A stretch of 64,000 nt of DNA from Tetrahymena elliotti 4EA (Eukaryota > Ciliophora > Oligohymenophorea > Hymenostomatida > Tetrahymenidae). Location of the stretch: the NCBI GenBank assembly GCA_000231825.2, contig JH720294.1, positions 1,333,407 to 1,397,406 of the forward strand, given 5' to 3'. Position 1 is the first letter of the stretch; each line of letters starts with the position of its first letter. Made by a program: the position numbers and the translations under genes. Of this stretch, positions 25,056 to 37,534 are shown piece by piece. The notes under the pieces are model-generated. The model was not told the origin of the DNA and made no database searches. It saw only the letters and a program-made list of their open reading frames with translations.

Positions 25056-28000
25056 TCATTATTAGTTATTTTCTTTCATAATAACATTTGAGTTGAATGG
25101 CATTTCTGTATTATTTTAATTATTTATTGAAACATCCATAGGGTTATTTATGAAGTTGCCATTCTTTAATACAACGACTCCCTTAGGTACTAGGCTGCCT
25201 CTTTTATCTTCGAAAACGATGTCATGTACCTATTTGTATTCTTTTACAAAGTAAATGGTCAAACCATCTAAGAGAAGTCTGGGGAAGTCGTGAACATCAC
25301 TCAAATTACCGTATGGGCAAATGATTGAATCAATGTTTAATGTTTTAGCAGCAATTATCTTGGCTTGAAGGCCTCCTAATAAATTTAAAAAAAACATTGA
25401 GTATAAATTTATTAACTAAAAAAAATTAATGTTTACCTATCTTGCATACTTCTCCTGTTAATGATAATTCACCAGTCATAGCAATATTAGCAGGAACTGG
25501 TTTACCAGTAGCTAATGATAAATAAGCAGTGCAAATAGCGATACCTGCAGAAGGACCATCTTTGGGAACAGCTCCTGACATAAAGTGAATGTGAACATTC
25601 TTTTCAGATAAAAGTTTCTTTTTGTCGTCTTTTAAGAAATTGAAAGCATTAATCTTAGCAATAGTCAAAGATTCCTACAAAACTTGTTGCAAGTTACCAC
25701 TTGAAGAGAAAGTACCTTTCTTTTCTAATTAAGTGCTATCGAATACACATTCAATTTTCATGATATGTCCAACAAAGCCTCCTACACTCATGATATTTAC
25801 AATACCTTTTATTATTTAACATATTATAAATATAAAATATTTTTGAAGATAATTTAATTTATTACCTGGAGGAAAAACGACTGATTAACGTGAGTCTAAT
25901 TCAGCATCAAATCTTGGAACACCCAAGTACTTTTTAAGAATTTCCATTTGATTTGAAGATTCAGTGAGATCAAGGACAGGTAACTTAAGTTATTATACAG
26001 TTTAGTCACTAAGGATTGTTGGATAAGTAACCTCTTATGATGTTTCCTTTTTAACTGCTGGCTTTTCTTAACTTTCTTCATTTTAAGGTGCAGCTGTATT
26101 AACTTTATCAACAAAAAATAAATTAATTATTTTTAACAAATTTTATATTTTTACCTTAAACAGTCTCATTGTTAGCATTCTATTATTATTATGTTGTTTG
26201 ACGAGTTTATGTTTGTTATTCTTTAAGCTTCTTTTATTATTCTTCATATAATTCCTTTTCTTTTTAGTTAGCAGCTTATTAAGATTATTGTTGGAGTTAT
26301 ACTAATTCAGGGTTATTCATAAGGAGTTCAACAGCATACTTTCTAGAAATAGTTTCAAAACATCTCTTCAAAGTTCTAACACCAGCTTCATCATAACACC
26401 AATCTAATAATTTAAATAGAAATATTAAAAAGAGATATTAAGAAATAATTTAATTTACTTTTGATAACTTAACTAATAGTTTGGTCATTGTACTTAAATA
26501 GGTTTTCGTTTATGCCATTACTCTTAATTGCCTTAGGAATAATAAATTTCTTGCTGATTTATAGCTTTTCTTCTTCGATATAAGCAGGAACATCAATAAT
26601 TTCAAGTCTATTTTTCAATGGCTCAAGCATATTCATAATATTATTGGCTGTTAAAATGAAGATAGTATTAGAGAAATCAACCTTAATATCCATATAATGA
26701 TCAGTGAAATTGTTATTTTCTTCAGGATTTAATATTTCCATCAAACTGTAATAAGGATCAGCACCCATACTTTTTTTATTTGTAAAATAAGTTTTTAAAA
26801 TTGATTTAAAATAATTCTTACCTTGATCTAGAAATTTTATCTATTTCATCTAAGATAAAAACAGGGTTCATAGTTTGTGCCTTGATCAATTCTTTAATGA
26901 AAACACCTGTTTTTCAAAAGATCATTTTAATATTTTTTATTTCTTTCTTTTGAAGATTATTTACCTGGTTGGGAGTCGACGTAGGTTCTACGATGTCCCT
27001 TAAAGAAACTAGGATCAGAAATACCAGCAAAACTGATGAATCTGTTTTCTTTTTAAAGAGCTTTAGCTACTGCTTTGGCAATGGAAGTTTTTCCTGTACC
27101 AGGAGGACCCTGCAATAAAAGAATGAAGCCTTTACTCTTTGAATGAGTGTTTTTCATTTGATTTACAGCAATCATTTCAATAATTCTTTCCTTGACCTTT
27201 TCTAATCCATAAATTTCATCATCTAAAACTTTCTTAGCATACCCAATGTCCCAGTTAGCAGGAGTATATTTATTCCAAGGGATGCTGAAGACTTCATCAA
27301 GATAAGTATTAATTTTATTGAATTCACTTGAATGCTTATCAATTTGGCTAAATCTTTCAATTTCCTATCTAACTCTTTCCTTAGAAGGCTCATCTTCAAT
27401 TAAATGCAATTTAGACAAATATTATTGAACTAACTTTTATGTTTGTCCACCAGCACCTTAGCCACCAAATCCAGGACCAGGTCCAAAAATGTTTTATTAA
27501 CCTTGCTTATCACTAGCTAAATAAGCTTATTTAATGTATTCCATAGAAAGACGGGCTCTTGTTTATGTTTACATTCTAATCAAATTATCATCAGCTAACT
27601 TGAAGTTTCTGTTAACAATCTCCATCACATCATTAAGAGATTCTAAGTTCTGTCTCAAAAATAGAACTCTTTCAACAACATTCTTGCTTTCCAAAATAGT
27701 CTATATTAACAAGTTGATGTTTTCTTTCATGTAGCGTTGGTATAATTTTGCGATTCCTCCTACAATCTATTTTATTCAAAAGATAATAAATACTTTATGT
27801 ATTGAAGATAATTTTTCTAAAATCATTTAAAAATTCATTCATTCATTATTTGTGCTTTTCTTCTTATTTTCAATTAATTTATTTCACTTTATTTTTTAAT
27901 TAAACATTTTGTTATTTAATATTATAAAATAGTTATGTGAACTCTTCTTTTCTTTAATGTTTTATCCATTTATGACTACTTATTTTTATTTCTTCTTATT

Positions 28001-29622
28001 ATCCTTAAATTTAACAGGAATTTGCTTTCACATTTTACTAAATATCTGTTTAATTTCTTTAATTCAAAAATTTTAAAAAAAAAAGTGAGTTTTTGGTAAT
28101 TTCATTTTGTGAACTTAAATAAAACCCAAATCTTATCTTTGAGAGATTTTTAATATTTGAATTTTTAATGACATTTTGAAATGTCAAAATGCTTTAATAT
28201 TTACTAAATATTTTGTGTTTAAATAGAAATATTTTTTCATTGTCTATTTTTGGTGAAAGTAACTAGAAGATTTTTACTTTTTTAAATTTTAAAAGAATTA
28301 ATGCTTTAGTTTAAATTTCTTGATAATATTGCCAAATGATTGATAAAAAATTCAACAGCTCTTTTTTGTAATGATTTGATCAAAGATTGTGCTTTTTAAA
28401 TTAATTAAAACCACGTTTGCTCAAAATCACAAAATTCAGAGAAAAGAAATCAGGAACGAATTGGAAGTATTATAATAATAAAGATCTCGTTTTTAATAGT
28501 GATTTAATAGAAATTATAAAGGGATCATATAATTTTGAAAGAACGCTATCATTTATCACTCTATTGAATACTTATCTTAAAATTTGATTAACCTAAATGA
28601 ATGAATCTGATAAAGATAAAAATGAGTTTTTTTAAAGAACTTACTTAGAATAACATGCGATCAATCATTTCAGTGTTAGCTTCTGAAAGATTTGCTGTTT
28701 CTATTTCTTGAGGTCCTATGACTTCAATTTTTTCATATGCTACAGATTTCTTAATAGATTAGACTAAGCTACGAAGCAAGTAGAGTTCTCTTTCCAAATT
28801 GAACTTATCAATAACTTTATTTAAATTTTTGTCATCTTTGTAAGGGATAGTCTTTGCGAAAATTCCATTAGCATTTACTTATATTTCAATAATCTTGACA
28901 CGATGACTAAGCTTCTTTGGAGCTAAGTCTACGTTCACTTAGCCAAAACTTTACTATGTAGGAGAGGTTTCAGTGACCTTACCTTTAAATGATTTAGATA
29001 GCTATTTGCCTACATTTTTTTCAAGTTCAAGACCTATTTGATAAACATCACCAGCTTCATTTAAAATAAAGTAAGCTAATTCATGATTAATCTCTGTTAA
29101 GTTTCCTGTTTTCATTTAGCAGGGAACCTTAGAGTAAGGTAGAATAGGCTATTGAGAAGAGAAAATAATGTGTGTTTAAGGAACAATCTTTTATTCTTCT
29201 TCAGTCAAATCAGTAGCTTTCCAGTTTCTCATTGGAATAGTCTTCAAAGAAACTACCTTCTTACTGTTTTAAGTGTTGTCATCATTATTGTTGTTATTTG
29301 GGTTTTGATTTCCATTTTGACTATTGTTATTGTTGTTATTAGGATTAGGATTGTTATTCTAAATGTTCTCAGAGCTATCATCTTCTGACAATTTTAAAAT
29401 GTTTTTGTTGTGAATAATTGCTACTCTTTGGAAATTATCGAAATCTCTTCTGCTTTGACTTAATTGCTATCCTTAAATCTAAGTAAACTAGTAGCTAAGA
29501 GTCTTGTTGAGAGAAAAATTTTCTACTTTGGTGTGGAAAGAGACGGTGACTGGTTTAATTGCTTTAAAACTACTAAAATTATTTGCAATAAATTTGTTAA
29601 TGTGTCTTAATCTTGAAATCAT
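25056..29622 (-). CDS. LON: ATP-dependent Lon protease, mitochondrial type
   Basis: Eight exons (minus order): 29622-28645, 27766-26965, 26906-26822, 26769-26459, 26403-26155, 26102-25866, 25805-25437, 25375-25056. All seven introns are GT..AG and phase-consistent, giving 1,116 aa. The N-terminus MISRLRHINKFIANNF is Arg-rich with no acidic residue, like a mitochondrial presequence. The AAA+ module has Walker A GPPGTGKTS (Lys about 552), GHRRTYV with the pore Tyr, Walker B FILDEIDKI, an Arg-finger-type NRLEII and sensor-2 EAGVRTLKR. The protease domain has KDGPSAG (Ser about 973) and GGLQAK (Lys about 1016). The 43-residue Ser-Lys distance equals that of E. coli Lon. Role by family: degradation of misfolded matrix proteins and mtDNA-associated control. 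Odd: Asn/Gln-rich inserts near the N-terminus and between the AAA+ and protease domains. Confidence 0.95.
27767..28644 (-). other. long first intron of the Lon gene
   Basis: 878 bp, phase 0, between GTAAGTTC at its 5' end and ...AAATAG at its 3' end. The other six Lon introns are 52-61 bp. I see no extra exon or RNA gene in it. Confidence 0.75.
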
Positions 29623-32079
29623 TCTTCTGCCTATTATAATATTATGAAGGGTATTGTATTAACGAAGTTGGAAATGGCTGTGTTTGAAGAGTCTTTTCTA
29701 ATAAACTTATTTTGTTTTTTGTATCGCTTTGCTTTGTTTAAGTTGCTCGCTATTTTAATTACTAGTAATTTTCTTAGCTTTTCTTTTATTTTCTAAATTT
29801 AAATAATCTCTTGTCTTTAAACTATTATGCTCTTTTGATGTTTCTACCTACTGTGATTTTTCCAGATTTCTTCTGATTTTTATCGATCACTTGCTATTTC
29901 ATCATTCAGCAACTTTATAATTCAATTATTGTTCAGCCATGAATCAATCAAGCAACCTATCAAATCATCAATCTAACAAAGAATGATCGAAACAATTATT
30001 ATGTGAATACTTATTTTATAGTTTTTTTGTTATGAAGGTCAAAAACTGAAAAATATTAATAACTTAAAGCAATATCACAACTATTCTTATTTTGAGTGTA
30101 CTCCTAACTTATTAATATAAGGAAGACAAGGAAAGAAAATTTTAAATGCTTTCTGATCTGTAAAATACCTGGCATTGAATATTTAGAGTTGGTTTAAAAT
30201 AAACTAGCAACAAAAAATATCATACAAAATATACGCTTAGAAATGTATTTTCGAAATTAATTTCAATACATATTTGATTAAAGAATAACTTAGAAGTTTC
30301 TTAAATAATAAGAAAATTTCAGTATTTTTCCTTTATTTAAAACTTATCTCCTAAACAGCAATTATTTTTCATTCCAAATCTCAAGATTTAAATTTATAAA
30401 ATAAAAAAATTGATTGATTGATTTACTAACTTGTAAAGAAAAATTTATTTATTTATTTATTTATTTGTTTTTATTTTAAAAATCTGATTTCATCAAATAA
30501 CTAATTATTCCCCTTCCTTTTTTAAATTTCTATCTGGAGATTTAAATATCTGTAAACTTTTCTAATTTGATATTTGAAATTTTAAAAAGCAAATATAGAA
30601 ACTAAAACTTATTTAAATAAATAAATTATATTTTAATCGGGTTTTTATTTCAAAAGAAGCTAAGTAGAACTTTACTTTATTTCATTAAAATTAAAGTGAA
30701 AAATTAAGTTAAGCAAAATAATTAAATTCTACAAATCTCAAACCAAAAAATTTCAACAAATTTTGAAATTATTTCACTCAAAAAAATTAATAAAATTCTA
30801 ACTTTAGAAGAATTATTTATTCTCATAAACATTTTTCTATTTGAGATAGATATCCCAAATTGATTATTTCAGTCTTTTTTTATGAATTATTTCTTTGTGA
30901 CTTAAAAAAGAATCTGAAAATTTAATATTTATTATTTATTATTCAAAAATTTCTCTTTCTGATTTTAAGAGTACTAATTTCAATTTTTATTCTTCTCAGA
31001 CATATTTTATTTTTATTTTTAATAAGTTTTTACACACAAATTAAGGGAAAAAGCATATTGTATGTAGCTACTTAAATATAAGATTAAAGTAAGCTAATCT
31101 AAATCAGAAAAAATTATTTTATTTGACTTTATTCAATCAAGCAAGAGAAATTTAGATTATTTTATAAAAGTAATGTTTAAACAAATATTATCTTCTTACA
31201 TTTAAATTGAACTGAGTCATACATAAACCAAACTTTAAATATTAGATAAATAATCTCAAATTTAAACCTTAATAAATGAAATCTAAATAATTTATTTTAA
31301 CATGCTCTTAATTTTTCAGATATATTTTCTTTTAAAATCTATCTAACAATAGATTTTATTTTAACATTTACCAAAAAAAAGATTAAATTTAAAATTGATA
31401 TTAAAAACTTTTTAAGATGTTTAGTAAGATAAATTATCCAATATAAAATATTTTGTGGAATGATTGAATTAAACAAAATTGTTAGATTTTATTGTTTCTT
31501 TATTATAAATTTTTAAGAATTTAAATAACTTTTTATATCAAAATCAAATTCATAAATGGAAATTAGCTGTGTTTAGTTAATTTTTTTTATACTAAATTTT
31601 CATAAAATCTATGAAGGAAATTAGCTGTGTTTAGTTAAATTTTTTTATACTAAATTTTCATAAAATCTATGAAGGAAATTAGCTGTGTTTAGTTAAATTT
31701 TTTTATACTAAATTTTCATAAAATCTATGAATTTAATCTATTTATCCTTATCCAATAAATAAAAAAAATAGTTAAATGAGTAAGTTTTAATAATTAAAAA
31801 TCTCAAAAAAGAACACCACAATTAAAAGTTTTACTTTCTCTTCAAAAGAAATAACTTATTTTAAAAATGAATTTAAAGTAACACATTTATGCAATTCATT
31901 TATTATGTATTCACTTTAAATGAAAAATGGGTGATTGAATTAGAAATATTTTTTAGCATTTTAATAGCAGCATAAAAAAAGATTTAGAAACAATCAAAAT
32001 AATTAGAAAATGTTTTTATATATTACTTTAAACTATAAATTTAACAAAGAGAATTTGCTACATTAAAAATTTATTAATT
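29623..32079. other. intergenic spacer containing a 3 x 58 bp tandem repeat
   Basis: About 2.5 kb between the 5' end of Lon and the 3' end of RCL1. No gene is supported. It contains short TTTA and TTGA runs near 30410-30470 and the 58-bp tandem repeat listed separately. Confidence 0.55.
31558..31731. repeat. three tandem copies of a 58-bp unit
   Basis: Copies at 31558-31615, 31616-31673 and 31674-31731. Each begins GGAAATTAGCTGTGTTTAGT and ends CATAAAATCTATGAA. Copies 2 and 3 are identical and copy 1 differs by one base in the T-run, so the amplification is recent. It lies between Lon and RCL1 and has no open frame of note. Confidence 0.95.
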
Positions 32080-33339
32080 TCATTTAACAATACGAGAGAT
32101 ATTTTGTAATCCAGAACCTAGACATGAGAAGATGACTGTGGTGGGTTTAGTGACACCATCTAATTATTCATCTAAATCAATTTCAGGTTCTAAAGATTCA
32201 TCTTCTACTCCACTTTGTTTTCTATTTCCAAAGTTTTCAGAGTCTTCATCATCTTCTTCTTCTTCTTATATTTTTTGTTAATCTTATTCTTCATCTTCTT
32301 CAGCTTCCTCATCAGCTTCAATCTTGAAGGTAATACCTAAGAATTGTTGGATAATTTTAAGGTTTTCTACTGTGTAAGGTGTTATTCTACCAAGACGTAC
32401 AGAGCTAATTTTTCTTTCTGATAAAGCCATTAAAGTTAAAATTAAAGATTAATTTCTAGAATCTATAAATCCAGTGTATAAAATTTCATCAAGAAGAGCA
32501 AGTGCAGCTCTTTCACCAACAGCTTCAGGTTAATTATGGGCAGGAGGTAAGCTTTCATCAAGACATTCATCTATAGTAACAAGTTAGCCATTGTTGTATT
32601 CGGCAACAAGGGAAATAGAATAACCAGGACTAGATCCTTCTTTGTTACCTCCCTTGTAGAAATCAGAGTAAATATAAACATCAGGTAAGTAATCATTAAA
32701 TATTCCTCTAGCAGATGTAATAATACGATTCAAAATTGAAGGATTTACTCTTGCTCCAGAGCAAACACCTCTAATTCTTTTTATTTTACCCTATTATTTG
32801 AGCTTGATTGAACGCAAAAATTTAACAAATGGAACTTTAAAGATAACTTCTCCTTATCCATTTGGCTTGAAGCCACGCTTGTTAACCTTTAAAAAGAGTT
32901 CACCTTCAATTTAGAATTTACGAATCAAGTGCAAAGTGCAATTTGAAAAAGTATCTACTGACATATCTATTTCATCATTAGTTACACCTTTGAATTTTAT
33001 GTTAAGCTTGCTCTTACCAAACAAAGCAAGAATAGTCAAAGGCTCTAAGAAGTAAGTAATACAACGTTCCTCACCACAGTCGAATTCAAATTCAACACCT
33101 TCGTTATTTGTGATAATACCAGGATAATATTTAATTGCAGTTCCATTCTTGCTAATTTAAAATTTAGCACCAGATGATATTCTTTCGACTAAACGAAGGA
33201 ATTTAACTTCATATTATTGAATACCCTAAATGCCAGTTTTTTCAAAAGCACGATAATTTTCAATTAAAACTGGACGCTCAGAAATAGTTGAGCATACTAT
33301 AATTTATCTAATGTTTGTTGGGTCACTAAATTTAATCAT
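32080..33339 (-). CDS. RCL1: RNA 3'-terminal phosphate cyclase-like protein RCL1
   Basis: Single frame of 419 aa, ATG at 33339, TGA at 32082-32080. By family, RCL1 binds the GTPase Bms1 in the nucleolus and acts in early 18S rRNA processing (U3 snoRNP, A0-A2 sites). Seen here: the cyclase-fold segments GVCSGARVNPSILNR, SPGYSISLVAEYN and PEAVGERAALALLDEI, then FIDSRNQSL and ISSVRLGRITPYT. The catalytic His found in true RNA cyclases (H-x2-DQ) is replaced in the DSRNQSL stretch, which assigns it to the non-cyclising RCL1 branch. Longer than the usual 360-370 aa because of an acidic Glu/Asp/Gln insertion at residues about 340-391. The C-terminus resumes the conserved core at TTVIFSCLGSGLQNISRIVK. 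Confidence 0.93.
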
Positions 33340-34267
33340 TTTATTAATATTCCTAATTAATTAATATTCTATTTTTTAATTATTAATTTTTAGCTTTTTT
33401 AATTCAGATTCTAATTAAAATATACAAAAATCTTATCAAATTCTTTATTCACAAAACAAAGCAAGTTATTTCTTTCATTCTCTAGCTCCTTAATATCAAA
33501 AACATTGAAAATCCTACCTTAAATAAAAACTATCGCTTAATTGCATTCATTTTTACATGAATAAATCAATATATTTTAAAGCTAATAATTGAAATGCCCT
33601 TTAATTTATCTCTTTATCAATCATTAATTCTGGACTCTCTCTACTTTTGAAGCATAATATACATGACAGTTTTTAACGTTAATATATTACAAATATTCAA
33701 AACATATTAAAATTAATATCTTTTAAGATATTTTTTAAAATAAAATTAATTTATCTAAATTTCAGAGGATATCACCACTTCATAACTTATAAATTTCTTC
33801 AACAACATCTAGATAAAATGACTAAAACCTGAAATAATTTTATCTTTTTATTTATTTGAGAAAATTGATATTGAAATAGTGATATTTATCAATATGTAAA
33901 TCTAATTTTCATATTAAAATCAATTTTTTAAATACATCTTTATTACTTTAATGCTAAAATTTTCTTGAAAAAATAACAATTTTATTTCTATCAAAAGATT
34001 AAACCTAATTTAAAGTGTTTTCTGAGAATATTTTAAGTTTAAACTGTCACTATTTTTCTTGATTGTCCGTCCTCAAAATATCTTAAATACATTTAAATGA
34101 TTATTAAAAGTCTGTACATAAAATATTCTATTTTTAATTCATTTTTTAGAGATTCAATAAAATGTAAAATAAATATTGGTTTGTCAATATTTTATTTGAT
34201 GGTTGAAATATTTTTTGTTGTAAAATTAGAAAGTACATACATATATATTAACATAAATAAAGTAATT
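33340..34267. other. intergenic spacer
   Basis: About 0.93 kb between the start of RCL1 and the end of the next minus-strand gene. AT-rich, no gene supported on either strand. Confidence 0.55.
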
Positions 34268-36382
34268 TCATTCAGTTTTAGTTAAGTTGGTGATGTTAGC
34301 TATTTCATCTTCAATTTACTAAGTATGGAATTTTATTATATTGAGTTATTCGCTTTTTGAGTCATTTAATTTTTGCTCATCTTAATCTATCTTAGGAGCC
34401 TATTCAATTTGCTTCTTTTCTTAAGTGACTTCATCAAAGCTTTATCCTAATCTTTCGTTGATTTTATTTATATATTGCTTGACAGTGTCTACAAATTGTG
34501 TAATTCTAGATTTGTGAAGTAAATGATCCTTGTCTTCACTTGTAGTATTGTTAGTCAATTGATTTTTCATTCTCATCAAAATGAACTCTAAAGTACTTAA
34601 AGAACTGCTTAAAATGCTACTTTTTTCAGATAGATTGGTAATGCTAGATGTTAGTTTTTAAATTAATACAGAGAATAAATTGACTATGCTCTCATATTGA
34701 GTAAAACTATTAGTTTATTGATTTTTGATGCTTTCACCTAATTCCTTTCTAAACATATCAAAAATAAAGGCAGACATAGACATATTGTCATTATCTAAAA
34801 TCATATCTTGATAAATTTCAAACAAACACTATTTTTTATTATTAAATTAAAGAATTAAAATAAATTCAATAGCTAAAATCAATTACATTCTTGTTGAACA
34901 AAGCAAGGAGTTTCTTTAAGCCTTCTAAGAATTTTTGTTATGAAGCCTTTTCATAACCTTAACCGACAGGTTCAAACATAGCTACAATAACTTTACCAAT
35001 GGGGACATTAAAGTAGTTTACATTGTTAATTAATTATGAGTCAATAGTAATTTCTTCAACAATATTAGATAAATCTTCAATGAAGTTTTTTACTAATTCA
35101 GCTTTTGAGGGTTCCTTCTTGAGGAAAATATTGATGTAAGGAAGCAAGATTTTGAGTTTATATTCAGAAGAATAGAAGATTTAGAATGATTTTTGAGCAA
35201 ATAAATCCTTGATAAAGAAACCAATACCTGTAAGGTTATAAGTTAAATAGGGAGTATATTCAGTAACTTGTTATGAAATATCTGTATCACTAAAGTTATT
35301 GTATCTAAGAGAATACATGAAATTTTCAACAAGTTCTTAAGTTCCTGGAATTATTTCTAAGAAACTCTTTTTAGAAGATTCTAAGAAAGCAGAAACATTT
35401 TTTTCATCAAAAACACCTTATTGGTGAAGAGCTTCATTAACTCCTTGAAGGATATCTAAGTAGAAAAGGACAACATAGTGGTTAATTAATGTTTATGATT
35501 GTGCATTTTTGTATTACATTTAACCAGTATATGTATCTACTTCAATTAAGTCGCGTGCACTGAGAAGCTTCTTGTGGTTCTTGATCTCTGGGAGATTCTT
35601 GATTATTGTTAAAAATCTATTCAAGAAATCAATAACCCAACCTTCAAAGTGTTCTTAGAATTATTTAGCATGTTAATTGAGTTCTTCACTTTTATATTTA
35701 GATTGATATTTCTCAAATTTCTTAATACCATCCATAACTGCTCTCAAGATATCAGGCAATATTCTAGGATAAAATGCTTCTTTATTTTCTATTTACTTTG
35801 CTATTACTGCGAGCATTTCGAGTAACATAAATTTTTTCTCAACTGTCTTAGTTTGTTCCATTCTTGATTAAAGGAATAGCAAAACCCATTTCTTTTTTAA
35901 TAAATAATAAATATTAATTCAATGTTTCATTTTTTTTCATTAAAAAAATGTTTTTTCACAGCTATTTTCATTTTATTTCTGAAAAAATCCTTTTTTTAAT
36001 TTGAGTCATTTTATGAAAATACCTTATTATCAATAGCTAATATTCTCTTGCAAATGTACAAAGTGAGTTCGTTATGGTTGAGAGGATCGTCTCTAATGCT
36101 GTCGAATTTAGTTGAATATATCTTCTTGAATTAATAATAAAGGTTTTTATCACAGAAGTTCAACCCAAATGCAATAAATTGGTCAGTGCATTGTTCAAAA
36201 TAATTTTGTTCTAACATGGGAATATATTTGCAATACTTAGAAATAAGCTCTCTGCCTTATTCAGGGGTTAACTTTTATGTCTAAATAGTTGTTGCACTTT
36301 TCTCAAGAGCAGAAGTAAAATCTTCACCTAAAACTGCTTCTTGTTTCTCATAAATTTACTCTAAAACTTCTAAAAACTCCAT
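34268..36382 (-). CDS. helical (alpha-solenoid-like) protein, function uncertain
   Basis: Three exons (minus order 36382-36023, 35891-34887, 34828-34268), all phase 0, introns GTATTTTC...AAAAAG (131 bp) and GTAATTG...AAATAG (58 bp). The product is 641 aa ending ANITNLTKTE. No signal peptide or membrane span. The sequence is a long run of amphipathic helices with regularly spaced Leu/Ile/Phe (for example LPEIKNHKKLLSARDLIEVD), then a Gln/Glu/Lys-rich coiled C-terminus from about residue 590. The overall length and pattern would fit a HEAT-like solenoid such as the glomulin/ALF4/Ybp family, but I recognise no diagnostic motif. That is a weak guess. It is most probably a cytosolic or nuclear scaffold. 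It lies head-to-head with the gene at 37535. Confidence 0.7.
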
Positions 36383-37534
36383 CTTTCCTATGAATGAAAT
36401 ATAATTGCTTTTTATTCTTTTAAATATCTAATAAAATTTTGTTACTTATTTTCAAAATAAATTAATTATTAACTTTAAAAAGATCTTCTTTCTAATCAGA
36501 AACTTTAAATAAAGATATTCTTTCAAAAACGAGAAAAAGTTATTCATTAATATTTAAATACATCAAACACATTCTATATTCTAATCGAAAACTAGAAAAC
36601 TCGAAAACTCAGGAAAAGCTTATCATTTTTATAACAAAAGAATAAAAAATAACTAATTTATCAAAACTAAATAGATTCTCATTATTTAAAATATTTAAAA
36701 TAGTATTAACAGCAATATTTATCATACAAAAAATAATATTAAATATGTTCAAATAAACAAAGAGCTGATTTAGGAAATTAATAAGACTTTTAAGAATTTT
36801 TTTCGAGCTTTTTGATAGATGAAAATTGTTGACAAATTTAATAATTTAAAAACTTACTTTTAATGTTACTACTTAAATTTAATAGATTAATTTAATCTAA
36901 AATAACTTTAATAACATTTAAGAGAAATTGCTTATATATTTTTTAAAGGTGATAATTATTTTAAAATAAACTCTACTTAATTTAAAATGTAATTATCAGA
37001 TGTAATATTAAATATTTTATTAAGAAATTTACTAAGAAATGAGTCTTGAATGTTTTTAATTTATTCCTTATAAAAAACAAAAAATAAAAAAATATTTTAA
37101 AATCCAAAAACACACTGCACACACTTAATGTAAATTATTCTATTTAATATTAGAGCATTTTTATTTATCAAAAATTTATTGATAATCAAATTGTCAATAA
37201 TTTTGAACTGATTGATTGTGATTATGATTATATTAGTCATTTTTATTTTGTCTTAATAATTATAACTAGATATTAAAATATTAATTGATTATTTAAAAGT
37301 AGATTTTACATTTTAGGTAAAATGTTTTTCAGAAATGAAAACTCATCTGATTTAAGAAAATATTGAGAAAATCAATGAAAAGTCAATTTTAATTCATTTT
37401 AGGAGAAGGGTTTTGAATATTTCTCGAAAGATTAAAAAAGATAAATTATTTAATAAATATTCACTTTTTATTAGAATTTCAATTTAGATTTTAAATTAGA
37501 AAATTATTTATTTTAACAATTACGACAATAAAAT
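36383..37534. other. divergent intergenic region
   Basis: About 1.15 kb between the divergent starts of the helical protein gene (-) and the small gene at 37535 (+). It must hold both promoters. No motif could be recognised. Confidence 0.55.

Noticed and set aside
29152..29388. Plus-strand open frame of 78 codons with a hydrophobic Val/Ile run
   Set aside because: Antisense to the Asn-rich N-terminal tract of Lon; the hydrophobic run is the complement of AAC/AAT codons.
34097..34285. Plus-strand frame of 62 codons
   Set aside because: In AT-rich spacer, overlaps the 3' end of the minus-strand helical protein gene, and has random-looking composition.
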